In this document: positions 43,073-52,528 of the stretch, in pieces
How positions within the stretch are numbered: position 1 is the stretch's first letter
Layout: every line of letters starts with the position of its first letter
Assembly (NCBI GenBank): GCA_034044135.1
Contig: CP139021.1
Coordinates: forward strand, 2,247,635-2,311,634
Origin: Flammeovirgaceae bacterium SG7u.111
Lineage (GTDB): Bacteria; Bacteroidota; Bacteroidia; Cytophagales; Flammeovirgaceae
DNA: 64,000 nucleotides
Direction of reading: 5' to 3'
Position numbers and translations under genes: made by a program
The notes under the pieces: model-generated
The model's database searches: none
What the model was told of the DNA's origin: nothing
The model's input: only the letters and a program-made list of their open reading frames with translations

Positions 43073-44908
43073 TTACTCCTCCCACAAAACAGCATTGATT
43101 TTCTTTAGTTTGGCGGGTTCGATTTTTATGACTTTCCTATCATAGGTCATCAAGCCATTTATTTCCACTTCTACATCGGTAGTTTGGGTGTAAATAGCCC
43201 CAGAAAGTCCTTTGCTAATTAGTCTTTTTAGTTCTAGTACATATTCTGCGTAGCGTTCGGTGAGTGCTTCGGCACTTTTGAAACTGCGGTAGCCCCAGTT
43301 GTCTTTTTCCTGCCAAAGGTGACCTGTTACAGGCAAGCCGAGTCCGCCGTATTCCCCCATAACTATGGCTTGGTCTTTTCCAAAAATATCGGCTCGAGGC
43401 ATTAGCGGGTCAGGGTAATTGTGCTTGTCCATAATGTCGCCTACCAAAAAATAATTGCCGCCACTGGCACTGTTTACCAGCCTGCTAGGGTCAAGCTTCT
43501 TGGTCCATTCGGTAATTTCCACGGTTTTGAACTGTCCCCATGCTTCGTTGAACGGCACCCAAACGACAATGCTAGGGAAGAAGCCAAAATCGCTTATAAT
43601 TTCTTTCCACTCAGTGCGATAAATTTCTTCCGATTCGGGTGAACGTTCCTTGTCCCTTCCTTCAAATGAAGGATTGCCTAGCCACCTCGGGGATTCGCCT
43701 CCGTTGGGCATATCTTGCCAAACAAGCATCCCCATCTTATCGCAGTGGTAGTACCAGCGGGCAGGCTCTACTTTTACATGCTTCCTTATCATGTTGAAAC
43801 CCATTTCCTTGGTTTTTGCGATGTCGAACTTAAGTGCTTCATCGGTAGGGGCGGTGTAGAGGCCGTCGGGCCACCAGCCCTGGTCCAGTGTTCCGAACTG
43901 GAAGAGGAATTCGTTGTTGAACATCAGTCGTTGCACGCCATCCTTGTCCGCAGCCATCGAGATTTTGCGCATACCAAAGTAGCTTTTTACCACATCTTTC
44001 ACCTTCCCTTTTTGCAGTAGGGAAACTTCCAAATCGTACAAAAAAGGGGTATCAGGTGACCAAAGCTTCATGTCTTCCAAAGTCAATATTGCTTCTTTTC
44101 CTGCGTCTACTTCCGCCTCCGCAACCACTTGCCTTTCATTTATGGTTTTAATCTTTACTTTGTCACCGTCTTGAGCATTCTCCACCACTGCGTTGATGGT
44201 TATGGTTTTCTCATCTATATTAGGCAGGGTGTTTACGGATGAAATGTACGTGCTGGGAACGACCTCTAACCAAACAGTTTGCCAAATTCCTGTAACCGAA
44301 GTGTACCAAATACCTTTCGGATTGTTTACCTGCTTGCCTCTTGGGTTGGCGCCATCGTCGGTCGGATCCCATACTTTCAATACGAGGTCCTGCTTTTTAC
44401 CACCAATAAGTTTATCAGTTATATCAAAACTAAACGGGGCGTATCCACCTCGGTGCTTACCGAGAGAAAGCCCATTTACATAAACTTCAACTTCCCAGTC
44501 AACCGCACCAAAATGCAGTAGCAAGCGTTCTTTTTTCTTTTTTTTAGGAACCTTAATACTGGTTTTGTACCAAAGGTTGTTTCCTTTCCCTACCGTTTTC
44601 CCTACACCCGAAAGAGCAGATTCAATAGGGTAGGGAACTAAGATTTTTCCATCGAAATTATCGGGTTCAAACCCTCCAACAGGAACTACAGCATAGTTCC
44701 ACAGACCGTTGAGATTTGTCCAGTTTTCACGGGTCATTTGTGGGCGGGGATAAACGTTGAGTGGCATCTCAGAATTTAGCTTCCCAGCCCATTCACTCAT
44801 GATTTTTCCTTCTACTGGTTTCCATTCCGTTTGGGCCAATAGGAGTTGGTGGAGGCTAAGAGCTAAAAGAAGAAGTAAAAAGGGTTTGTAGGGTTTTGTG
44901 ACGCTCAT
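43073..44908 (-). CDS. Secreted glycoside hydrolase family 2 protein
   Basis: A 611-residue enzyme of the beta-galactosidase/beta-glucuronidase family. The ATG at 44908 gives a signal peptide (KPFLLLLLALSLHQLLLAQ); an upstream in-frame start would add 57 unlikely residues. The sugar-binding N-terminal domain has WYKTSIKVPKKKK and VDWEVEVYVNGLSLGKHRGGYAPFSFDIT. The Ig-like middle domain and the TIM barrel follow, with GFNMIRKHVKVEPARWYYHCDKMGMLVWQDMP. The acid/base Glu is in VWVPFNEAWG and the nucleophile Glu probably in IVMGEYGGLGL. The cut site and lack of lipobox suggest a periplasmic enzyme. Sugar specificity unknown. It is on the - strand, 5' to a small secreted protein gene. Confidence 0.9.
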   Translation of the reverse strand: MSVTKPYKPFLLLLLALSLHQLLLAQTEWKPVEGKIMSEWAGKLNSEMPLNVYPRPQMTRENWTNLNGLWNYAVVPVGGFEPDNFDGKILVPYPIESALSGVGKTVGKGNNLWYKTSIKVPKKKKKERLLLHFGAVDWEVEVYVNGLSLGKHRGGYAPFSFDITDKLIGGKKQDLVLKVWDPTDDGANPRGKQVNNPKGIWYTSVTGIWQTVWLEVVPSTYISSVNTLPNIDEKTITINAVVENAQDGDKVKIKTINERQVVAEAEVDAGKEAILTLEDMKLWSPDTPFLYDLEVSLLQKGKVKDVVKSYFGMRKISMAADKDGVQRLMFNNEFLFQFGTLDQGWWPDGLYTAPTDEALKFDIAKTKEMGFNMIRKHVKVEPARWYYHCDKMGMLVWQDMPNGGESPRWLGNPSFEGRDKERSPESEEIYRTEWKEIISDFGFFPSIVVWVPFNEAWGQFKTVEITEWTKKLDPSRLVNSASGGNYFLVGDIMDKHNYPDPLMPRADIFGKDQAIVMGEYGGLGLPVTGHLWQEKDNWGYRSFKSAEALTERYAEYVLELKRLISKGLSGAIYTQTTDVEVEINGLMTYDRKVIKIEPAKLKKINAVLWEE

Positions 44909-45129
44909 GTTAAGGTTTTTGAGGTGAGAGAAAGGGAGTTGGTAAAAACAAGCGGGTGAAAAGGTAAGATAGAAAAGAAATCTCTTCTTTAAAAAGGACG
45001 GAGGGGATAGATAAAGAAGAAGTATAAAAAATGTTTGTTTAGATGTACAGGTCCCGTGTAGAAATATCATGATTTCCACACGGGGTCAGCTATTATAAAT
45101 ACTGGGCTTCTTGGTATTCCGATACTTAT

Positions 45130-45498
45130 TTATTTACAGGCTTTGGCTTGGCTTACTATACTGAGCATTTCCCTGTCTATAAGGTTTCTCAAGAGTTTTT
45201 CATCTCCTTTGTTGAGCTGCCTTACTCTTTTCACTTTTGAGCAATATGCTTCGCAATTTGAGTTTTCGATATTAAGAAGGATGGAGCCTTTGGCTTGTGG
45301 CACGTAAACCGAAACCAAATCTTCGTCAAAAATCACTTTTACTTTTTTTAGGTCTTCTTCAGAAGTATGGGCTGTTGCCTGCATATACCTGTCATTTAGT
45401 ACTTTGATGTTTATTTGACAGTTTGAGCTAGGAGTGTTTTGGCTAAATGCAGTGTAAGAAATAAGTATACTAATTGTCAGGAGAAATATTTTTTTCAT
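45130..45498 (-). CDS. Small secreted protein, unknown function
   Basis: An unrecognised 122-residue protein with a signal peptide MKKIFLLTISILISYTAFS and cleavage before QN. The mature part holds four cysteines (NCQINI, SNCEAYC, KACK) that may form disulphides. It lies upstream of the GH2 gene on the same strand, about 220 bases away. No function is proposed. Confidence 0.65.
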   Translation of the reverse strand: MKKIFLLTISILISYTAFSQNTPSSNCQINIKVLNDRYMQATAHTSEEDLKKVKVIFDEDLVSVYVPQAKGSILLNIENSNCEAYCSKVKRVRQLNKGDEKLLRNLIDREMLSIVSQAKACK

Positions 45499-46169
45499 GT
45501 TATTTCAATTAAAAGTTGAGATACAATTGTGTTGTGTGATTCGACTAGCTAACCGAAGCTTTTTTTGAATGGTTCATAAAATTGGAGTGCTTTTTAATTC
45601 ATTAACACATCGATTGAAGCTAAATTGTTTGAGCTTTAATATAAGCATGGTTTTATAATTTCTTCACGAGGTTAAATAGGTGTGTTTTTTATGGTTAAAA
45701 TTTAAGAGTAAATTAATTCAATCCAATATTTAAAACGTTTTACTAAGTTTGGTATACTTGATAAGTACAATTTATATTGTTTTGGTAATAAAAAAACACC
45801 CCTGTTTATTTAAGATAAAACACCCCTTTATTTTTTATGAAAGTTTGAAAAAACCGCATTTGGTTCTATTTAATTCAAAAAAAGGTTTGTTTAAAAATAT
45901 AGTAGTTATACTTAAAAAGTACAATTATAGTCTGTGTGTGGCTTATGAACTTATTGTGAAAACCTTTGCACAGAATTACTGCCGTAATTATTAGCATTAG
46001 TTGTATAGAAAGCCATATCTTCAATTCATCGAATTAGTACCTGTCGACAATTTTACTAACTAGATCATCAGTTTTGTTCAGTGGGATTTTTATCAAATCT
46101 CAAGGGTGTTTGAATGGGATGGTCGTCCCATATTTTAAGAATAAAGTCATTAGTAAATCAGAAAGAAAA
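45499..46169. other. Long AT-rich region upstream of susC
   Basis: 671 bases between the small secreted gene and SusC. It holds a perfect TAAAACGTTTTA palindrome at 45731-45742. From about 45957 to the ATG it is similar to the region before the second susC (separate repeat entry). No real gene is seen; an 81-codon frame at 45749 is low-complexity and was rejected. Confidence 0.5.
45957..46169 (+). repeat. Upstream block shared with the second susC
   Basis: Blocks such as AAAACnTTTGCACA, CATCGAATTAGTA, TGTCGACAATTTT and ACTAAC, GTGGGnTTTT and ATCTCAAGG recur, in the same order, in 61079-61310. The similarity runs on into the coding start. It looks like a shared promoter/leader kept after duplication or copied later. 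Confidence 0.75.
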
Positions 46170-49100
46170 ATGAAAAGACTATACCATTTTCTATTGGTGT
46201 TCTTCTTCCTATTGCCAGCTTCGGCTTTTGCCCAGGGCGGTATAGTAAAAGGAAAGATTATTTCATCAGACAATAGTGAGCCTCTCCCAGGGGCGGCTAT
46301 AATTATAAAAGGTACTAGCAAAGGTGCTACTACCGATATAGACGGCAATTTCTCGCTAGAAGCTTCTTCATCAGATGTATTAGTTATTAGTTACATAGGT
46401 TATGAAACCCAAGAGATTCCTGTTGGTAGTCAAACTATGTTGAATATTACTTTACAACTTGATATTCAGGCATTAGAAGAGGTAGTGGTAATTGGTTATG
46501 GCACACAGAAGAAAAAGGAGCTGACCGGTGCCGTTGCCAATTTGAAAGGCGAGGAAATGCAAAAATATGCTTCTGCAGCCTTTGTGGATGCGCTCCAAGG
46601 ACAGATGGCTGGTGTGAACGTACAGGCTAGCTCTGGACAGCCAGGTGCTGAGGCTAATATCCAAATTAGGGGATTGGGCTCGCTTTCTGCTGGTGGCTCA
46701 AGCCCACTTTATGTAGTAGATGGCGTGCCACTAGACGGTATGCCTAACTTGAGTTCTAATGAAATTGAATCGGTAGATGTATTGAAAGATGCTGCTTCTG
46801 CTTCAATTTATGGTACAAGAGCTTCTAACGGTGTGATCTTGATCACTACCAAACAAGGTAAGGCAGGTACTATGAAAGTGAATATGAATGCTTATTATGG
46901 TGTTCAGAATATTACTTCTTCATTGCCTCTGGCCAATACTACCGATGCTCTTTTTATTACTTATCTAGAGCAGATTTCAAAAGGGGAGACAAATACTTGG
47001 AATCCACTAGATCAAAACCCTAATGGCCTGTACTATGATACTGATTGGGTAGGAGATCTTACTGTGGACAATGCTCCAATCCAAAACTACAACCTTGGTG
47101 TTTCGGGTGGTAAAGATGATTTGACGTATAACGTAACTGCCGATTATTTCAACCAAGCTGGTTCGGTAGTGAACTCTAAGTTTGATAGGTTAAGCTTAAG
47201 GGGTAATACAAGGTTCAAAAAGAATAGGTTCTCCATGAATACAAACATGGGTATCACTATTACAGATAAAGACAATGCGCCTTGGGGTATTTATGAAACA
47301 GCTATTAAGCTCCCTCCTTACCAACAAGGTCTAGGTGATAGCGATGTGCTTGAAATAGAAGGGTCTAACCCAGATAACCTAGGTAATATGGAGCGTAAGC
47401 TGCGTAGTACTAACAACGAAAAAGGTAACGGTTTCAATGGTAATATTGATTTGAAATACGAGCCTATTGAAGGTTTGACTGTAATGGGTAGGGTAGGAGG
47501 AAGTATTTCTAACACTTTCATAAAGCAGCACGATCCGCAGTTCTTGCTAGTAGATTTGAATGGAGACCCTTTGAATGGGGGAACTGAGTTTGCAACATTA
47601 AAAAATAGGCAAACATATTTTCAGAAGTGGATTGCAGAAGCAACTGCTACATACAAAAAGAAGTTTGGCAACCACACTATAACAGCTTTGGTTGGTACTT
47701 CTAGAGAAGAATCCCAGTACAATTGGTTCGAAGCTTCTAAAAATAAGTTTTTGAGTAACGATATTCAAGTATTGGGTGGTGGTGCCGAAGTGAAAAGTGC
47801 AGATGGTAACAATTCAACCACTACTATTACAGGTTTGTTTGGTAGGTTGATGTACAACTACCGTTCAAAATACCTAATCAACTTGGTCTACAGGCATGAT
47901 GGTTCTTCAAGGTTTGGTTCAAATAACCGCTATGCTGATTTCCCTTCTGTATCGGTAGGGTGGGTTGTTTCTGAGGAATCTTTCTTCCAAAACTCGCTTA
48001 GCAGCTACATTGACATGTTCAAAATCAGAGCAAGTTACGGTACTGCGGGCAACCAGAGGATTGGCGATTACAGGTACGATGTGTTTGTTGAAAACAATAT
48101 TGACTACGTCTTGGGGTATTCAGACCAAACAGTTTATAATGGTGCTATCCAGACCAACTACGGTAACCCTGATTTGAAGTGGGAGACTACTATTCAGCGT
48201 AACATTGGTACTGATATTAATTTCTTTGGTGGAAAAATGGAGTTCGTGTTTGATTACTATCACACCAACAAAGAAAATATGTTGTTGAATGTTGTATTTG
48301 CCCCTTCGGCAGGTAACGGTGGTCAGAATGTTCCTTTCAATGTTGGCAATATGTACAACAAAGGTATGGAACTTTCATTGGGATACCGTAAGAGCACAGG
48401 CGATTTCAACTTTAATATTTCTGGTGTATTCACAAGAAATAGAAACCAAGTTACCAAGCTTTCTAACCCAGACGACCAAATTACAGGTGGTGTTCCTCTG
48501 ATAGAAAGAGGTGGTAAATCAGAGCCTACTACGTTCGTAAAAGAAGGTTACCCTGCCGGGTCTTTCTTCTTAGTACCTACCGATGGTGTTATTAGTAATG
48601 AAGAAGAACTTGCCGAATACCAAACTATCGTATCGGATGCACGGATTGGCGACATGAAATACATCGATGTAAACGGAGATAGTTCTCTTACCGATGACGA
48701 TAGGGTGTACATGGGGAGTGGACAGCCTGATTGGGAAGCTGGTCTGAATTTAGGTGCTAGCTACAAAAACTTTGACTTATCGATACAGCTATACGGAACA
48801 TATGGAAGTAAAATCTATAACGGACCTAAGCTTTGGGCTTATTCTACAAAAAGACACCAAGACTTAGTGTATGCTTGGAGTCCTAACAACCCTACCTCTA
48901 CCATACCAACTCCAAGGTCAGTTATCGAACATAATAACACAAGGTCTTTGAGTGACTATTTCCTAGAAGATGGTTCGTACCTAAGGGTTAGAAATATTCA
49001 AGTAGGGTATGCATTGCCTACCGATATGTTGAACAAAGCTGGTATCAACAGACTAAGGGTTTATTTAAGTGCTCAGAACCCATTCACCATCACAGGCTAC

Positions 49101-49211
49101 GAGGGCTTCGATCCTGAAGTGGGTAACGATGGTTTATTCTTAAGAGGTGTTGATAGGGCTAATTACCCTGTTTCGGCACAATACAGACTTGGTGTACAGC
49201 TAGATTTCTAG
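46170..49211 (+). CDS. SusC/RagA-type TonB-dependent outer membrane transporter
   Basis: A 1013-residue outer membrane importer for oligosaccharides. Signal peptide MKRLYHFLLVFFFLLPASAFAQ is followed by a carboxypeptidase D regulatory-like domain (GGIVKGKIISSDNSEPLPGAAIIIKGTSKG to about residue 100), then the TonB box area and plug (EEVVVIGYGTQKKKELTGAVA, ALQGQMAGVNVQASSGQPGAEANIQIRG, SPLYVVDGVPL, SVDVLKDAASASIYGTRASNGVILITTK). A 22-strand barrel ends with RLGVQLDF. No STN domain is present, so it is not coupled to an anti-sigma factor in the usual way. The ATG at 46170 precedes the signal peptide directly. Followed by a SusD gene. Confidence 0.95.
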   Translation: MKRLYHFLLVFFFLLPASAFAQGGIVKGKIISSDNSEPLPGAAIIIKGTSKGATTDIDGNFSLEASSSDVLVISYIGYETQEIPVGSQTMLNITLQLDIQALEEVVVIGYGTQKKKELTGAVANLKGEEMQKYASAAFVDALQGQMAGVNVQASSGQPGAEANIQIRGLGSLSAGGSSPLYVVDGVPLDGMPNLSSNEIESVDVLKDAASASIYGTRASNGVILITTKQGKAGTMKVNMNAYYGVQNITSSLPLANTTDALFITYLEQISKGETNTWNPLDQNPNGLYYDTDWVGDLTVDNAPIQNYNLGVSGGKDDLTYNVTADYFNQAGSVVNSKFDRLSLRGNTRFKKNRFSMNTNMGITITDKDNAPWGIYETAIKLPPYQQGLGDSDVLEIEGSNPDNLGNMERKLRSTNNEKGNGFNGNIDLKYEPIEGLTVMGRVGGSISNTFIKQHDPQFLLVDLNGDPLNGGTEFATLKNRQTYFQKWIAEATATYKKKFGNHTITALVGTSREESQYNWFEASKNKFLSNDIQVLGGGAEVKSADGNNSTTTITGLFGRLMYNYRSKYLINLVYRHDGSSRFGSNNRYADFPSVSVGWVVSEESFFQNSLSSYIDMFKIRASYGTAGNQRIGDYRYDVFVENNIDYVLGYSDQTVYNGAIQTNYGNPDLKWETTIQRNIGTDINFFGGKMEFVFDYYHTNKENMLLNVVFAPSAGNGGQNVPFNVGNMYNKGMELSLGYRKSTGDFNFNISGVFTRNRNQVTKLSNPDDQITGGVPLIERGGKSEPTTFVKEGYPAGSFFLVPTDGVISNEEELAEYQTIVSDARIGDMKYIDVNGDSSLTDDDRVYMGSGQPDWEAGLNLGASYKNFDLSIQLYGTYGSKIYNGPKLWAYSTKRHQDLVYAWSPNNPTSTIPTPRSVIEHNNTRSLSDYFLEDGSYLRVRNIQVGYALPTDMLNKAGINRLRVYLSAQNPFTITGYEGFDPEVGNDGLFLRGVDRANYPVSAQYRLGVQLDF

Positions 49212-49295
49212 TCTTTTCCGAGCAAAAATATAAACTCGGCACCAGCAGCTAACTTGCTTGATGCTGATAAATTCAAATTTCAAATTAATAGAAAG

Positions 49296-50909
49296 ATGAA
49301 AATGAATTCTAAATATATCTTGTTTTTACTGGTGTCGCTGCTGTTGGGTAGTACAGCATGTAACGACTCCGAATTTTTGACAGAAAATAATCCAAATGAT
49401 TTTACAGCGGCAGCTTTTTGGAAAACAAAAGAGCACGCTGTAGCAGGGGTCATGTCTGCTTATGGGGCATTGCAATTTGGTAATGTAATGGGCGGAAATG
49501 CTTCTACAAGTTTGATGGTAATGACCGACATGGTAAAGCCAAACCCTTGGAACAGTGGTGCAAAAGCACTTAATGACTTTTCTTTCAACGAGAGCTCAGG
49601 GTTTGTAAGAGATGCATGGAAAGATTTGTATGTAGGTGTATTCAGAGCGAACCAAGTGTTGGCTAATGTGCCTGACATAGCAATGGAAGAAGTTGATAAA
49701 GAACAAATTCTTGGAGAAGCATATTTCTTGAGAGGGTTATTTAACTTCTGGTTGGCTACTATGTACAACGATGGTGAGATTGTGCTGCATACTGAAGTGC
49801 CTTCTATTGACAATGTAGAAAAGGGCTTGTCTTCCAGAGAAGATGTGTATGCTGCTATCATTTCAGATTTTGAAAATGCAAAGGCTATGCTTCCTGAGAA
49901 ATGGCCGGCTGAGCAAACTGGCAGAGCTACTTGGGGTGCAGCCACAGCTCTTTTAGGCAAAGTTCATCTCTATGAAGAAAACTGGGCACAAGCTGCAGCT
50001 AACTTTAAAGAAGTGATAGATAGGCCTGATCTTTACCAACTTACTGATGATATCAGCGATAACTTTAGCCTAGAAGGTGAGTTTAACTCAGAATCAATAT
50101 TTGAAGTTGCATTTTCAGACGCAGCCAAGCCTGGTGCTTCAGGTTACACTGTTGACGGACCTAATGGCTCAGAATCTACTACCAGGCCTCGTATAATTGC
50201 TCCAGGGTTTGGTGGCGGATGGAGGGTTCAGGTTCCTACACTTTGGGCTATCCAATTGTACAAAGACGACCCTATCGACCCAGCCGACCCTCGTAACGTA
50301 GGGAGAACATATTCTCTGAGAGCTGTTGCTTCAGTTACTTTCAAGGGGGATGACTTGACGTATTACACAAAAGAAAATGCTGAAATCAACTGGGAATCAA
50401 GCAACCTTCAAACAGAAGGTTACATAAGAAAATTCCAAAACTGGGAGTGGGAAAGTGAAGATAAAACCCTTACAAGGTCAGGTATTAACGAAAGGATAAT
50501 CAGGCTTGCCGATGTTTATTTGATGTATGCTGAGGCGGTATTGGAAAAAGATGGTGATGTTGCTACAGCTATTGATTATATCAATATGGTGAGAAAAAGA
50601 TCCGCAGTTCTTCCATTGGAAGCAAGTGATTTTAACAAAGAAAGCCTAATGACTCATTTGATCAAAGTAGAAAGAGCGCTTGAGTTGGCTTTTGAAGGTC
50701 ACAACATCAGATTTAATGATATTAGAAGAAAGGGAATTGGTAAAGCATTGTTCACAGAAATCTCACAAATCGATTTTGATTTGAATGGGGCGGTTGTAAA
50801 AGACTTTGAGCTTGCTGCTCAAAACTACGGCCCTGAAAAAGAGTACTTCCCAATTCCTAATTCAGAAGTTTTAGCTAACGAAAACCTACAAGGTAACGGT
50901 GGCGAATAA
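49296..50909 (+). CDS. SusD/RagB-type nutrient-binding outer membrane lipoprotein
   Basis: A 537-residue lipoprotein partner of SusC. The signal MKMNSKYILFLLVSLLLGSTAC ends in the lipidated Cys. The helical SusD core is visible in LTENNPNDFTAAAFWKTKEHAVAGVMSAYGAL, ILGEAYFLRGLFNFWLATMYNDGEI, GRATWGAATALLGKVHLYEENWAQAAANFKEVID and RSAVLPLEASDFNKESL then VERALELAFEGHNIRFNDIRRKG. These hold the TPR-like repeats. It closes over the SusC pore to trap glycan. The ATG at 49296 starts just before the signal peptide. It lies 84 bases after susC and ten before the next gene. Confidence 0.95.
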   Translation: MKMNSKYILFLLVSLLLGSTACNDSEFLTENNPNDFTAAAFWKTKEHAVAGVMSAYGALQFGNVMGGNASTSLMVMTDMVKPNPWNSGAKALNDFSFNESSGFVRDAWKDLYVGVFRANQVLANVPDIAMEEVDKEQILGEAYFLRGLFNFWLATMYNDGEIVLHTEVPSIDNVEKGLSSREDVYAAIISDFENAKAMLPEKWPAEQTGRATWGAATALLGKVHLYEENWAQAAANFKEVIDRPDLYQLTDDISDNFSLEGEFNSESIFEVAFSDAAKPGASGYTVDGPNGSESTTRPRIIAPGFGGGWRVQVPTLWAIQLYKDDPIDPADPRNVGRTYSLRAVASVTFKGDDLTYYTKENAEINWESSNLQTEGYIRKFQNWEWESEDKTLTRSGINERIIRLADVYLMYAEAVLEKDGDVATAIDYINMVRKRSAVLPLEASDFNKESLMTHLIKVERALELAFEGHNIRFNDIRRKGIGKALFTEISQIDFDLNGAVVKDFELAAQNYGPEKEYFPIPNSEVLANENLQGNGGE

Positions 50910-50918
50910 TTTTAACCA

Positions 50919-52379
50919 ATGAAAATGATGAAAAAGATAATATATAAACTTTTGATCGCATCACTTGGAGCTTTATTATTCCTGAGTTGTGGCGAAGATG
51001 AATACATTGCACCAACACAATTTGCCCACCCGGCAATTACGTCAACACCTACCAAGGTGAACCTTAATGGAAGCGTCTCTTTTGCAGATCTTGGCCAAGG
51101 AGTGCTTTCTAGGACTTGGACATTCCCAGAGGGAGTAGCAGATATTATAGATTCGGACGACGATATGTTGTCAACCAACAAAATCGTGCACGTCGAATTC
51201 ATCAAGCCAGGTGAGTATGAAATCAATTATAAAGCTGATTTTGTAGTGGACTCAGTGGCTTTGGATACGATGATTTTGGTTACGGTATTGGATACGATTA
51301 CTGCTAAGTTTACGCACAATCACTCTGATCTTTCTAAAGTAGAAGCTGGTTCTAAAATTCAGTTTACCAATGCAAGTACTGGAGATCCTGATACCTACGA
51401 GTGGATAATTGAAGGTGGAGATCCTGAGGTGTCGGCAGATGAAAACCCATTGATTACATTCAAAAAATTGGGTACGTTCGATGTGACTTTTATTGCATCT
51501 CGCGATAAGCCTTATGGAAGGGACACAGTGACGATGAAAGATTACATTACCGTAATTCCATCTTCTGAGCCTGTAACATTGAAAGGGATAAGTGTTACCA
51601 GAGAAGACTTGATAAAAGTTCAGTATAGCAGGGAGCTTCAGCCTGTGGTAGGAGAAGAAGCTAGCTTTAGCATTAGCTTGGCGGGAAGCCCAGCAACAGT
51701 AAGCAGTGTGAAATTAAGCTCTACAGATGCTTCAATCGTGGAAATTGAGCTTGCAGAAGAGATTTACAACACCGATGAATTGTTGGTTACTTATACGCCA
51801 GGTGGGCTTATTTCTACAGATTTTGTAAAAGCAAATGCATTTACAGATGTTCAACCTGAAATGTGGATGCCAAATTATTTCGAAACGTCTGGTGTTGATG
51901 TCGGTTTTGAAAATGGTGGTGCGAACTGGAAATTGCCACCTTGGTATGATGGAGGTTCAGGGACACTTGATGTAGATGCGGGAGCGGCTAACACTGGAAG
52001 TTTCGGCGCAAAGTTAACCCTTGATGCTGAAAGTAAATTAGGGGGATGGGAGTCAGAGCCTATAATATCTATTGAAGCTGGGATGACCTATAAAATCAGC
52101 TATATGATTAAGGTTGTATCAAGAGGAGGAATACAAGAAGTCAATATTAGGCTATTGGTTCCTGATCCTTGGAGTCAAGTAGCTCGAATTTGGCATGGTG
52201 ATGGAAGTCTTAATGATACTGAGTGGAGAAAAGTGGAGAATATAGTTACAATACCTGCCGATGATGCCAGAGACCTGACAACATTAAAAATCGCTTTCCA
52301 AACTGGTGCAACGGCAGCTGGAGAGTCTGCTGAAATTTACATCGATGATGTTAGCTTCGTTCCTTGGGAAGTTAGATAA
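50919..52379 (+). CDS. PKD-domain lipoprotein with C-terminal carbohydrate-binding-like domain
   Basis: A 486-residue surface lipoprotein in the SusE/SusF position. Signal MKMMKKIIYKLLIASLGALLFLSC ends at the lipid-bearing Cys (residue 24). Two PKD-like beta domains follow (about 40-130 and 140-225: SKIQFTNASTGDPDTYEWIIEGGDPEVSADENPLITFKKLGTFDVTF), then a middle domain, then residues 325-486 that look like a carbohydrate-binding jelly roll (VGFENGGANWKLPPWYDGGSGTL, EIYIDDVSFV). It probably helps bind the glycan at the cell surface. Nine bases after susD; a terminator follows it. The ligand is unknown. Confidence 0.82.
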   Translation: MKMMKKIIYKLLIASLGALLFLSCGEDEYIAPTQFAHPAITSTPTKVNLNGSVSFADLGQGVLSRTWTFPEGVADIIDSDDDMLSTNKIVHVEFIKPGEYEINYKADFVVDSVALDTMILVTVLDTITAKFTHNHSDLSKVEAGSKIQFTNASTGDPDTYEWIIEGGDPEVSADENPLITFKKLGTFDVTFIASRDKPYGRDTVTMKDYITVIPSSEPVTLKGISVTREDLIKVQYSRELQPVVGEEASFSISLAGSPATVSSVKLSSTDASIVEIELAEEIYNTDELLVTYTPGGLISTDFVKANAFTDVQPEMWMPNYFETSGVDVGFENGGANWKLPPWYDGGSGTLDVDAGAANTGSFGAKLTLDAESKLGGWESEPIISIEAGMTYKISYMIKVVSRGGIQEVNIRLLVPDPWSQVARIWHGDGSLNDTEWRKVENIVTIPADDARDLTTLKIAFQTGATAAGESAEIYIDDVSFVPWEVR

Positions 52380-52389
52380 CTTAAAATAC

Positions 52390-52419
52390 TAGCTTAAATT
52401 AAGCTATTTTCTTTTTTTC
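52390..52419 (+). terminator. AT-rich hairpin and T-run after the PKD lipoprotein
   Basis: TAGCTTAA and TTAAGCTA make an 8-bp stem with a one-base centre, followed by TTTTCTTTTTTT. It begins ten bases after the stop and is weak by itself. Confidence 0.5.
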
Positions 52420-52442
52420 ATTTTATTTGTTTTAGGCTTCAG

Positions 52443-52490
52443 AAAGCGATCGAATACTACCCCACTTTGGGGCAGTGAGATCGCTTTTTG
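52443..52490 (+). terminator. Strong terminator between PKD and BNR genes
   Basis: AAAGCGATC pairs with GATCGCTTT and an inner CCCCA pairs with TGGGG. The stem is followed by more T residues. It separates the SusCD-PKD transcript from the BNR gene, which likely has its own promoter or is read through. Confidence 0.75.
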
Positions 52491-52528
52491 AGTTTGAGGC
52501 GATTGCTTTACCAGTCCGATATTAACTC

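Noticed and set aside
45749-45994. An 81-codon open frame upstream of susC
   Set aside because: It begins with TTG, has a Lys/Ile/Phe-rich low-complexity product driven by AT content, and lies in a region that is otherwise promoter-like.
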